26,006 bases of DNA from contig JADDIW010000084.1 in assembly GCA_018136815.1 (NCBI GenBank), positions 1 through 26,006 on the forward strand. The letters are read 5' to 3'. Within the stretch, counting starts at the first letter, position 1. Each line of letters opens with the position of its first letter. The notes under the pieces are model-generated. The model had not been told where the DNA came from. It saw only the letters and a program-made list of their open reading frames with translations, and did no database searches. This DNA comes from Isochrysis galbana. Lineage: Eukaryota > Haptophyta > Isochrysidales > Isochrysidaceae. A program made the translations under genes and the position numbers. Shown here one piece after another: positions 1-8,493 of the stretch.

Positions 1-1
1 G

Positions 2-871
2 TTCCAGAATCGTCGGCAGAAGCTACGTGCCATGCACCCGCATCCTGCCTCGTCAAGGCCTGGACCAGGCGCTCTGCTCGGGTCCAGCCGGATGCATTTC
101 AACAGCCTTCTCGGCAGTGCGGCGCTTGATGGAATGTCAGCGAGCTCCCCGGCGGCTGATGCGGAGGATCCCAGCCCTGTTCTGCGCTCCACCCGCCTGC
201 TGCCCTCAGACCTCCTGCGCTCTCCCCCTGGTGGCGGGGTGGCAACCACGCTCTCGCCTGCCCTCTCTCCCGCGCTCCTAAGTGCGCTCACTTCCCTTGT
301 GGGAAGGGGCGGCGCCTCGTCTGCGGATGCGCTTCTCAACCGCGCGATGCTGTCCTCGTTGCCTCGCCATCTCGTTACAGAACTTGCGAATCTGACGTCT
401 GCTGAACACGAGCTCATGCTCCTTGCCTCACACTTGTCCAAGCGCAAGGCGCAGCTTGTTGCCAACATCGCTCGGCACGAGGCAACCGGAGTCTTCAAGT
501 TGAATGGCACAACAGATGCTAGTAATCTGGCCAGTGCACCTCCAACCGATTCGACGCTCGTAGATGAGGACGGACAGCTCTCACCAGCTGCCACTACCGA
601 TCGCCCATGGAAACCCGATGTCAGCTCTAGCTCATACCCTGCCTTGGAGCAGGAGACGTCAAACACTTCGGTTCCGAAGGGCGAGAGCGCATCTGATGCA
701 CCTGGTACCCCAGGCCGACAGCACCTCGACGGTCAGGCGAACCCACCGTCCAAGGCTACGCCTGAGGACGGCGACAGTGCTCCAGCTGCTGCACTCTCTG
801 GACTACACCTCCTTTCGTCGATGGCAACCAACATCACTTCAGCACCTGCGATGGCCATCTCGGCCGCTTGA
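2..871 (+). CDS. Homeodomain protein, C-terminal part (5' partial)
   Basis: The frame is open from the left edge and begins FQNRRQKLRA, which matches the end of homeodomain helix 3 (consensus WFQNRRxK), including the Asn and Arg residues that contact DNA. Base 1 is G, consistent with the last base of a preceding Trp codon. The rest of the homeodomain lies left of the window. After the motif come about 280 residues, mostly Ser/Pro/Ala/Thr-rich and probably disordered. One more ordered, helical stretch with charged residues lies about 110-160 residues in (LPRHLVTELANLTSAEHELM, then a Lys/Arg/His-rich segment). By family, the likely role is a sequence-specific nuclear DNA-binding regulator; targets cannot be inferred. 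The stop is at 869-871. The first ATG, at 32, is internal and not a start. A 3' intron cannot be excluded. The call rests on a short but very specific motif in the correct frame of a long ORF. Confidence 0.68.
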   Translation, partial: FQNRRQKLRAMHPHPASSRPGPGALLGSSRMHFNSLLGSAALDGMSASSPAADAEDPSPVLRSTRLLPSDLLRSPPGGGVATTLSPALSPALLSALTSLVGRGGASSADALLNRAMLSSLPRHLVTELANLTSAEHELMLLASHLSKRKAQLVANIARHEATGVFKLNGTTDASNLASAPPTDSTLVDEDGQLSPAATTDRPWKPDVSSSSYPALEQETSNTSVPKGESASDAPGTPGRQHLDGQANPPSKATPEDGDSAPAAALSGLHLLSSMATNITSAPAMAISAA

Positions 872-1693
872 TTTGAGCTCGTGGATCACCGCCATTTGCC
901 CTTCGTTCTCTGTATAATCCACTGACTGATACCCAAGGAACGTGTCCTGCTGCCTCGTGATCCCGTCTATCAACGCATGTGGGCATGTTCTACTGCTGTG
1001 TGAAGCGGTCTGCGTGGCTATTCCTAGTCCACCCCAACTCTCACGTGGGGGAGCTACGCAATCGGACTCATCCGGCGGCGAGCAATCTGCCATTATATCC
1101 TCTGCCCTCCCTTCCATGTCCTCGACCCCTTCTTAAAGCTTGGCCCAACAACATGTCCCCCCGAGTGAGTGATATGCGGTGCAGCAGCGATGAAGATCAC
1201 ATCGACAACCTTGTATGTTGACGGCACACGCCCATCGCCAACTGTGGGCTCAATGCCGCTCACCTTCTTTGTCTCGTTCTTTGTCTGGGGCTGTCTATGC
1301 AGATCCCCCGCATGCGCGCCGCGGCTATGGCGCCATGGGCGGGCTCTTCTTTTCCGCTCACCTTGTTGCCTTGGTGTCACTGTCGACGTGGCCTGTATTG
1401 TGGTTTTGTGCGAGTGTTGCGGGCCATTCATGATTTGTCCAAAGGAAGTGAGTGAAACTGTACGGCAACGGCGGTTGTTGAGACCTTCAAGGCATGCTGC
1501 ACTCTTGCACATGCATCTCGTCGGCGTATCAGCTGGTACGCCCGCCGCTTGTGCGGCGCACATATCTGTCAAGTACGGTATGCCGATGATAATGTGGTTG
1601 GTCCTTAGCCATTGCCGACCAAGTCTCCGTGTTGTGTACATACGTACCTTGTCGTGCTATAATGATCCTCAATTCTTAACCATGCTGCACGCC
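872..1693. other. Intergenic stretch, no supported gene
   Basis: This stretch holds the 3' flank of the homeodomain gene. Both strands carry overlapping ORFs of 60-180 codons (for example 1169-1699 on + and 1093-1641 on -). None shows a recognisable domain, splice-consistent extension or compositional bias, and they overlap each other. No RNA gene or repeat was recognised. Confidence 0.5.
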
Positions 1694-2170
1694 AACTAAG
1701 TTTATACTTGGTTGCCCCATGGGGGGGCACGAGCCCCCCCCTCTCTCCACTCCTCCCCTGCCATGGGGGAGGAACCACTCATCCTCCTGGCACGCCTGAT
1801 GGCTTGCCAGGAGGCCACTGCCCTGCTGACCCACTCTCTCCCTGGCAGGCACGCCTGCCTCGCGCGTCCTGGCCTGTCGTGGCCAGCCCATCGCTCCAAC
1901 CCCCCCTCCCCCCCTGGTCGACAGGCAGACAGGTGCAGAGTGGGGGCCCCAGAGGCCCAGGAGCGCCAACGAGGGAGAGGCAGGGGAGGCCAGGGCCCAG
2001 CCCCAGCCTCCTCTGGCCCCCTGAGCTGGCCTCCAGGAGCCTCCAGGGGCCGCCAGAGGGCAGCTGCAGGCCTGCCGCAGGCGCGCCATCGCGCGTGCCG
2101 CAGGAGAGGGGAGAGAGAGCGCGGAGAAGGGGGTGGGCGGAGCGAGAGCGCCGCTCACCGAAAAATAGGT
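1694..2170 (+). repeat. Family A hairpin repeat, copy 1 (long)
   Basis: It starts AACTAAGTTTATACTTGGTT, then carries three GC-rich hairpins: GGGGGGGC/GCCCCCCC at 1721-1740 with a 4-nt loop; TCCTCCCC/GGGGGAGGA around 1750-1772; and CCTCCTGGCA/TGCCAGGAGG at 1783-1814. The body continues with GGCCTGTCGTGGCCAGCCCA and GTCGACAGGCAGACAGGTGC (1917 on), both recognisable in other copies. The 3' end is not defined; I place it before the second copy begins. No coding capacity is convincing: the ORFs of 150-175 codons on both strands follow from stop-poor GC-rich sequence. It is probably a non-autonomous mobile element. Its class (SINE-like, MITE-like or other) is unresolved because no clear target-site duplication or terminal inverted repeat was found. 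Confidence 0.7.
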
Positions 2171-2203
2171 AAGTCCCGCACCTGTTTACAGGATAAGTCG
2201 GGG

Positions 2204-2345
2204 AACTAAGTTTATACTTGGTTCGCCCAGGGGGGGGCACGAGCCCCCCCCTCTCTCCACTCCTCCCCTGCCATAGGGGAGGAACCACCCATCCTCCTGG
2301 CATGCCTGATGGCTTGCCAGGAGGCCACTGCCCTGCTGACCCACT
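2204..2345 (+). repeat. Family A hairpin repeat, copy 2 (142-bp 5' fragment)
   Basis: This nearly identical direct repeat of 1694-1835 is 142 bp, the same length as the matching part of copy 1, and begins at the same AACTAAG terminus. Similarity stops abruptly after CTGACCCACT; the following sequence (2346 on) is unrelated to copy 1. Both hairpins (G7C/GC7 and CCTCCTGGCA/TGCCAGGAGG) are preserved, so the copy is young or homogenised. It begins about 34 bp after the apparent end of copy 1. Confidence 0.75.
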
Positions 2346-2985
2346 AGGCCGTTTGCCTTCATTTGGTACCCCTCGTTTCCAAATATGCGGGTCGTCCCCC
2401 TCGCGCGTTTAGACAGGCCTTGAACGTGGGAGAGAATCCGGGCCCCTCCCCCTCCCAAAAAAAAAAGTGGCCGTGAATACAAACCAACAAACAAATGGCG
2501 AAGATTTTTTCGTTTCATGCTCATAATTAGGCTGACTACACGGTAAAGCCCCCGGGGTTTGCAGAAAACCTTTTACTTCTTAGCAGTCTTTGATATTATG
2601 GCCATGGTTTCTATGCCCATATGGTTGGGTATCGTGAGGAGAGGTCCTAGCCACTCACAACACACCAGGTTTATGATTTTCCTCTCCCACCATAATTTCC
2701 AACGCTGCGAGATTGCGTTCGCGGAGCGCGCTTTCGAGAAGGTCGGGTTGAAAATACAGGGTGAAGAATTCTGATCCTGTTAATGTTGAAGGTGCGTATG
2801 GCTTGCTTTGGTCCCACTCTCTTAGACTCTCCCGGAGACCGAGGCTTCATTCTCAAAGCCTGCTTCGAAGCAAAAGGTTTTTGCCCCTCCAATCTGACAG
2901 CGATCTCGATTTATAAATAAAAGACCATTTTCATATTTGTACTTATGGCCCCAGAAAGAGAACGGCGGCGGCGGCCGACGGCATA
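2346..2985. other. Intergenic stretch, no supported gene
   Basis: Only short ORFs with no recognisable domain are present (for example 71 codons at 2559-2774 on +). A weak inverted pair, both around AACCTTTT, lies near 2550-2573 and 2862-2887. It is too imperfect to call a transposon terminus. An A-run is present near 2457-2466. Confidence 0.4.
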
Positions 2986-3604
2986 ATGGATGCGGGCTCG
3001 CTCGTAGACGATGCGGAGGCTGCCCAGCCGGCCAGGCACCCGTGTCACCCTGGGCGCCGGCGCCTCGCTGCGCAGCCAGCGCCCACATTCCAGCGGTGGC
3101 GGCGGCCCGGCTCCCAATGGATATGCATTGGGCACGTGGAGGAGGCGCGCACAGGCAACGCGGCGGGCAAATGGGACGTGAAGGAGATGGGCCCATTCTT
3201 GGGCGCGACGGCGGAGGAGGCGGCGCAGAGGCGCGAGAAGGATGTCGTTGCTTGGCTTCATCCGAAGCCGCGGCCGCGGGCTCCGGCTTCCGGCAAACGC
3301 TTCGCGCCGAGCGTCGCATCGCGCGAGAAGCGGCAGCGCACTGCTGCGCCTACGCAGCTGCGCGAAGCTAGGCACCGTTTCTACCCGTCGGGCAGCATGT
3401 CACGCTTGTGAAGCTTGCTGGGCAGGAGATCGCCGACGGTGCGCTTACAAGGATTATGTTGGAGAGCCCATTGAGCTGCAGCTCAGGAAAGAGTCTGTGC
3501 CAACTACTAGTTTGAACCGAGTGACACGACAGGATCTCGATCGCCAAGGGGTGGCGCGAGCACGGCTTGCCAAAGTTGGCTCCTGCGTTTGTGTGGAAAC
3601 CGCT
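2986..3604 (+). other. Possible host exon remnant upstream of LINE insertion
   Basis: Two overlapping frames are open here. Frame 2986-3411 starts at an ATG and encodes 141 Arg/Ala-rich residues. A second frame is open from before 3242 straight into the LINE at about 3605. Just before the junction it encodes a Cys-containing stretch (CHACEACWAGDRRRCAY, a CxxC followed by a further Cys), then GEPIELQLRKES. This second stretch has no counterpart in the other LINE copy, so it is flanking sequence. It could be part of a host coding exon interrupted by the insertion, or chance open sequence in GC-rich DNA. I do not recognise a family. Confidence 0.25.
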
Positions 3605-5304
3605 AGCTTACAATGGATAAAACACCCCGAACTCCCACTGAAAAACGACACCGAGGAAGGGCCCCATCTAGGGGTGGGCCTATTGGACTGGGACAACCAT
3701 GTTAAAGCGCTACAAGCGAAATGGGCACTAAATTACCTAGACGCGCGTCAAGCGCAATGGAAGCAAGTGCTCGACGCTTGGTTCTGTCGCACGAACCTAG
3801 GAAGAGCAGCTGTCCTGTCGACGATACCTACAAACAAACTGACCGATGGCATAACAGGCTCGAGCAAACTCCCGGCGTTCTGGAAACAAGCGCTGAACAA
3901 TATCCGCGAACTAGAACTCACACCCCTAAAAACGAGCAGGGATGGACTGCTCTCGCAACCCATATGGGGCAGTCCGACACACCCGGGCCCCAAACTAAAC
4001 CCCTCATGGGCGAAACTATGGAATAAACTGGAGTGTAACGCCATACACAACGTGTTTAGAGACTTCGAGGCGACTGTACCCTTCAGCGGGGAGGAATGTG
4101 CGCAATACCTAAGAAACAACGACACGTACATACAATTTAATGGGGAATATATCCCAAGGGACAAATTTTTAGAAACATGGGAGACACTAGTAAGACATGC
4201 GACGTCGACAATGTCGACGGCGGAGGGTACGGACGCGAGTGGGGACATACCCCCCAGGCGCGAAAACAGAGAGCAAAACGTCCCAATAGAACCGCCCCCC
4301 GAACTACACATCACACAAGATGGCGAATACTTTGTGAAGAACAAAGGCACGTGGTACGAAGCGGAGCTTTCGTACCTTGGCACACCAATAATCGGGAAAA
4401 GAACCGACGCCCCAACGCACCTAGATACCTCCCCGCCGGCGAGGTGGGGAGAAGGGTACAAACAAGTCCAACAAAAGACTCGAGTATCCGCTGGCTGATG
4501 AGAACACCTTGGACGGCAAGACGCCGCTCGACGCTACCGAAGTGGCGCACCTCACCAGGGCCCTCCAGCGAGCAAGCCGCAAGCGCAAGCGCCTCACGGG
4601 ACCGGCCAAGTGGGAAGAGAAACTCCAATTACCAAAGAACACATGGGCGCACTTAGCCAAGATATACACGTCCCCGATGGTAACGGCGCGCGACACGCAC
4701 TTACACTTCAAGCACATAACGCACAGACGAATGGGCACGTACAATCGATTTCCCGACAGAGAAAACACATGCCGCATATGTGGTGCGGCAAACGAATCTT
4801 CGACGCACCTCGGGGAGTGCCCCGGAATAACCAGGGTACTGGGCACGCTGGACAAAGTCGCGAGGTTCTCGCCCAACACTGAAAGGAGCAGAGAAGATAT
4901 CATCATAGACAACCTTTTCATATACCCTAAGGGAGACGCTCCGAAACCGATATACACTCTGTACATGTTGGCATGGAGATATATCATGACGGACTTCTAT
5001 AGGATACACTATGAGAACATAGCCTACTCAGAGGAATCAATAATCATAAGAATAATAGAGAGATACACTACACTATGTAAAGCACTATTATTCGCAAATG
5101 AAACCGACTCAGCGCGAACGGCCCAAAGCGGGCATGGGAAGACAACCTAAGAAGAGAATAGATATAGGCGACTTTAGGCCCGTATTTCACATAAGCGGTA
5201 AAGGTGGGCTTAAACCCAGCGAGGAGCTAGCCGAGCTAGCTACAAAGCTGAGGATCGCACACGTTGTTCAGACGGCCGAGGTGAAAGAAGTAGAAGACGG
5301 GTAA
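3605..5304 (+). pseudogene. LINE ORF2 C-terminal region, two frameshifts
   Basis: Segment 1 (about 3605-4498, open in the frame starting upstream) runs from WIKHPELPLKN through KALQAKWALNYLDARQAQWK to EGYKQV. By comparison with the other copy, an extra 4 nt near 4463-4475 shifts the frame; the protein resumes as RLEYPLADENTLDGKTPLD in the frame ending at 5150. A single extra A near 5130 (GCCCAAAGC against GCCCAAGC) causes a second shift; the last segment ends at 5304 (GGLKPSEELAELATKLRIAH). A zinc knuckle of form Cx2Cx8Hx3C (CRICGAANESSTHLGEC, from about 4770) resembles the zf-RVT knuckle found after the reverse transcriptase of many LINEs. Trp-rich segments such as AKLWNKLECNA are conserved between copies. 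The gene is broken and cannot encode a full product. Confidence 0.85.
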
Positions 5305-5613
5305 AGCACCGGTACAGCCAGCAAGGCAGAACACAATTAAAGGCAATGCGACCTTGACGAGACCTAGCCACTCAGACACGTCCGAGAGGACGCTACACTC
5401 GAAAGAGAAAGACCAAAAGGCCTGCCCGGACCCCACACTCCAAACCAGACCTCAGGTAGTGCACCGAGGTCGGACCCCAGAAACCGAAGAAAAAGGAAAG
5501 AAGGGGGGCAGGGGAGGAGGTGGAGGGAGGGGAGATAAGGGCGATGGAGACAGAGCGGGAGAGTCCGGTAGCCGGTAGGTGTGTAGCCCTGAATCTTCAG
5601 ATGTTTTTTTTTT
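3605..5613 (+). mobile_element. Non-LTR retrotransposon (LINE), 5'-truncated copy 1
   Basis: Homology to the copy on the opposite strand (22806-26006) begins abruptly near 3605-3612 and runs through the coding region and a shared 3' UTR. It ends in the tail motif GTAGGTGTGTAGCCCTGAAT (5575 on) and a T-run at 5604-5613. A truncated 5' end with an intact 3' end is the usual outcome of target-primed reverse transcription. The reverse transcriptase and endonuclease domains lie upstream of the truncation and are absent. A G-rich purine tract precedes the tail at about 5490-5560 and is conserved in the other copy. No clear target-site duplication was seen. I do not assign a clade. Confidence 0.85.
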
Positions 5614-6090
5614 AACTAACCCCCATTCCACCACTGCCGGCCCTCAGATGGCGGACATCCAAGACATCGAGCAAGAGATGGAGCCTCTCGACTTTGACCC
5701 CATGGCGCAAATCACCATCACCTTCACGCCAACCGAACGGGACATCAAAGTCAAAGACGAGGCGGCCCTGAGCGCCATAGTCGCACACCTCAACCGCCTG
5801 GAGGGCGTGGACCTCGAGCCGGATTACATCTCGAAAAGCGCCTCAGGACCCTGGGAAATACTCGTGTCGGCCGACTGCGCCAACCAATTTCGAGCCACCT
5901 TCAAGTACACCACGAACTTTCAAATGATAGGGATCAACACCCCGATCACCATCAAATACTTGACGCTCGATGATAAGGTCAAAGCACTACCCCAGGCGTC
6001 TTCAAAGTCCCTGGCGGTAGCGTTCAAAGACGTCTCCGCGCACCTGGTGATAGCTAGCGTGAGTAGCCCGAATCTTCAGATGTTTTATTA
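5614..6090 (+). mobile_element. Internally deleted LINE mini-copy: 5' coding piece plus 3' tail
   Basis: Immediately after the T-run of copy 1 comes sequence matching the N-terminal coding part of the LINE on the right edge. About 410 bp later it joins the terminal motif GTGAGTAGCCCGAATCTTCAG followed by ATGTTTTA (6059-6090). The zinc knuckle, Trp-rich region and 3' UTR body are all missing. The arrangement is therefore 5' end plus 3' tip with everything between removed, about 0.48 kb in total. It may be a deleted derivative mobilised in trans, or the product of template jumping. Confidence 0.7.
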
Positions 6091-6115
6091 TCATGTATCA
6101 TGTGACCACACGTGA
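5648..6115 (+). pseudogene. LINE N-terminal ORF fragment
   Basis: The ATG at 5648 opens MADIQDIEQEMEPLDFDPMA, then ITITFTPTERDIKVKDEAAL and SAIVAHLNRLEGVDLEPDYI, then SKSASGPWEILVSADCANQF. This aligns closely with the right-edge LINE (IVITFTAYEKGHKAKDEETL, SAIVAHLNKLEGVDLEPDFL, SKSASGPWEIMVTADCANQF), while the first 20 or so residues differ. After CANQFR it continues about 50 residues, absent from the right copy because of that copy's deletion, up to 6058. It then reads through the 3' tail to a stop at 6115. The conserved module is of unknown function; by position it is probably the start of the LINE's first or only ORF. It is a fragment, probably not functional. Confidence 0.7.
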
Positions 6116-6784
6116 CGCTTCGTAGCAAGGCGTTCGCACGAATTGTACGGAGCCCCCTCTCCCTTCTCCATGCAGCTTCCTCAATCTGCCAGGAGGAAGG
6201 TGTAAGGACGAAGACCCTGCATTGGCATTGGCATTGGCATATCGCCATACATAGATATAGATAGCACCGGCAAGAGTACCTACCATTGCAACATGGCAAC
6301 CCCATGCGTGGACTGTCCTTGCTATCCAGTGTCTACGTGCATTCTTGTAGGTAAACACGTAGTCTTGCTCGCTTTGGAGTTGCCTACGGGCGGGTGAATT
6401 GTATTACGACACTCGTATGGCCACCATAGCCCACCATCGCTGTTTAATGCCTGAAGGCGTTCTATTTCACCCCCCGGCGCTCGCGCCTTCGGATGTCAGC
6501 TAAACATGGCTGGAAGACTTGGCGAATTGTGCCAACCCGATCCTTCCGAGTGGCACGACACTTCTCAAGTGTCGATACATTGTGGACGGATGTGGCTTCG
6601 TAGATGAGATCCAAGGATCTCGGCCCTAGAAAGATGAAGGGCTCGGAGTTTCCGACTACTCGCGGCTTGAGCCATTTGTGGATGTACATCTCTGTTCAAT
6701 GAGTGCATGGAGAGCACGTATAACTTCTCCATTCACCGAGCCCATCGAAAGGCGACTTGCAAAAAAATGGCTGTGTTGTTTTGC
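6091..6784. other. Intergenic stretch downstream of the coiled-coil gene
   Basis: No supported gene. A small tandem repeat, three CATTGG units, lies at 6220-6240 and is followed by a short AT-rich run (ATAGATATAGATAG). The right part (about 6690-6784) should contain the 3' UTR and cleavage site of the minus-strand gene ending at 6785, but no clear AATAAA-type signal was identified. Confidence 0.4.
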
Positions 6785-8493
6785 TCAGAAGTCGAAGCCT
6801 AAGATCGACTGACGTCCAAGACCAAATCCCGGGGAGGCTAGTCGATCCAAGAACGAATCACGACGTTGCGTCGGCTGCTTGAGAGCGCTCCCAAGGGGAC
6901 TCTTCACTACCTCATTGCTTGCAGAAGGCGGCGATCCGATGGGTAGAAGCTGGCCTTCCTCTTGAAGTGCCCGACTCGCCGTATATGCCATCCGCCCACT
7001 GTCCGCCTTATTATGCAGCACTCCAGACTCGTACGAATCTAGCCGTTCAGACATGGTCTGCATACGCTCGGACATGCGAAGGTATGCTTTCTCCCTCTCG
7101 TGGAGAACTGCGCGCAGCCGCTCGTTCTCGGAGGCATGTGGCTTGAGACCTTCTATTTCTCGCTTGCAAGATAAAATCTCGCTTTGATACTGCTGAGACT
7201 CACGACGGGAAGCTTCAAGGTCTGCCTCCAGCATCTTGATTCGATTGAGTGTAGCGAGGGTAAGCTTATCATTTTCGATGACTTCCTCTTTCAACTTTTG
7301 TGAGCATTCTCGCTTGAGGTCCGACTCGGCCCGGGCACGTTCAGCTTCACGGATCGCTTCCTCTGCACGGCAATCAGCCTCCTTGTGGGCCGCTTTGACT
7401 TTTTCAAGGCTGGCGAGCAGCTCCATCTCACGAGATCGATGGGCACGCTGCTGTGCATCCCGCTCCTAGTCAAGCAGAGGGAAACGGAAGGGTGAGCTAT
7501 GTGCTCTGACGTTTACAGCATGAACAACACGTAACAATAAGACTAGAATGGGAAATTCAACCGCGATATGCGAGGGGGCCACTATAAGTCTCACCTTTTC
7601 CGCCTTTTGGCGGGCATCGTCCAGAGTCTGTGCCATTTCTGTCCGGAGTTTCTTCTCAACGTCTGCACAATGTGCCTGCAAGCGTTTGCACTCGATCTCC
7701 CACTTTTGTGCAAGGGCTGCTGACTCTGACTTCAATAGACGGGACACGCGGCTTCCCTCTCTATGCGTTTCATCGTCTACCAAACAACGTGCAGCAAACT
7801 CATAGCGCCTGCATACATGGTTGATGTTTTGGCACATGGCTGATGAGTAAGGGACACACCCCAGCCACCTCTTGGGTTGCTTTAATGTAGCAGGAAGCTT
7901 GTAGCCATGCATGTTCGGGTGCTGAATGTGTGCTCTTACATATGGCGATCATACTGTAACAAGAGAGTCTCCATTGTCTCCTCCTCTAGTGACGTGAGGG
8001 CCGGGAGTGCAGCGAGGATCATTTCCCTAGAAAGAGGTTGAATATCTACTTGATCTCGAATTAGCTCCACCATCTGCGCTTGTATCTACACCATTGGCAG
8101 GGCTATGTGTGAGCGAGAAAAGGATTCACAGCGATTATGCACCATACGCCATTCCAGATGTTCGATTGATGGATGTAAAGTCGACGTATATGAAAGGCTT
8201 CACTTGGTTTTGCTAATGTGGCCAGGTGAAACCAGCGCCTTGTGTCAACCCATCCACGTGATGCTGCACACCTCCAAGTACTCGCTCTCGGAGAGTAAGC
8301 GATTCTTTATCCAACCCTTAGATTTAGCCCTCGAGGCGGCAATACAGTCTTGCATGAGGAAGGGCGCCTCTTCATTGTCGATCAAACGGCTGAACGTTGC
8401 AGGAGATGTTGCTGCCCCTTGCCCGACGTTGCTCCGCTTCGGCCCGCCGTTGCTGGCTTCAAAGGGGTAGTCACGTTTCGCCCCGGACGACAT
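6785..8493 (-). CDS. Coiled-coil protein of unknown function, four exons
   Basis: Proposed exons on the minus strand: 8493-8272, 8073-7940, 7808-7595 and 7465-6785. The introns are 198, 131 and 129 nt, all GT-AG (donors GTGTGC, GTAAGA, GTGAGA; acceptors GCGCAG, ATGCAG, ACTAG). Codon phases match at every junction (0, 2, 0), giving 416 residues. The ATG at 8493 (MSSGAKRDYPFEAS) is the first in frame. Residues about 1-70 are low-complexity. From about 75 to 330 the protein is strongly heptad-like, rich in Glu, Lys, Arg, Ala and Leu (KSESAALAQKWEIECKRLQA; EEAIREAERARAESDLKREC). The tail is Ser/Pro-rich and ends GLGRQSILGFDF. The protein is probably a structural or scaffolding component. I recognise no specific family. 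Exon 1 is the least certain part: the ATG at 8073 could be the true start, but the in-phase join from exon 1 argues for splicing. Confidence 0.75.

Noticed and set aside
1093-1699. Overlapping 176- and 182-codon ORFs on opposite strands
   Set aside because: No recognisable domain or splice-consistent extension; each overlaps the other and one runs into the family A boundary.
1710-1725. GGTTCG in family A as a tRNA-type B box
   Set aside because: The match to the B-box consensus is poor beyond the first bases, and no A box is found at the required spacing.
1676-2303. ORFs of 150-175 codons inside family A repeats
   Set aside because: Open frames occur on both strands of GC-rich, stop-poor repeat DNA and are not conserved in the diverged copies.
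2547-2887. Imperfect inverted pair around AACCTTTT as terminal repeats of a small transposon
   Set aside because: The match is about 15 bp with gaps, there is no target duplication and no similar ends elsewhere in the window.
6059-6080. GTGAGT...TTCAG at the mini-LINE tail as a tiny intron
   Set aside because: About 21 nt is below any plausible spliceosomal size, and the same bases recur as the LINE terminal motif at other sites.
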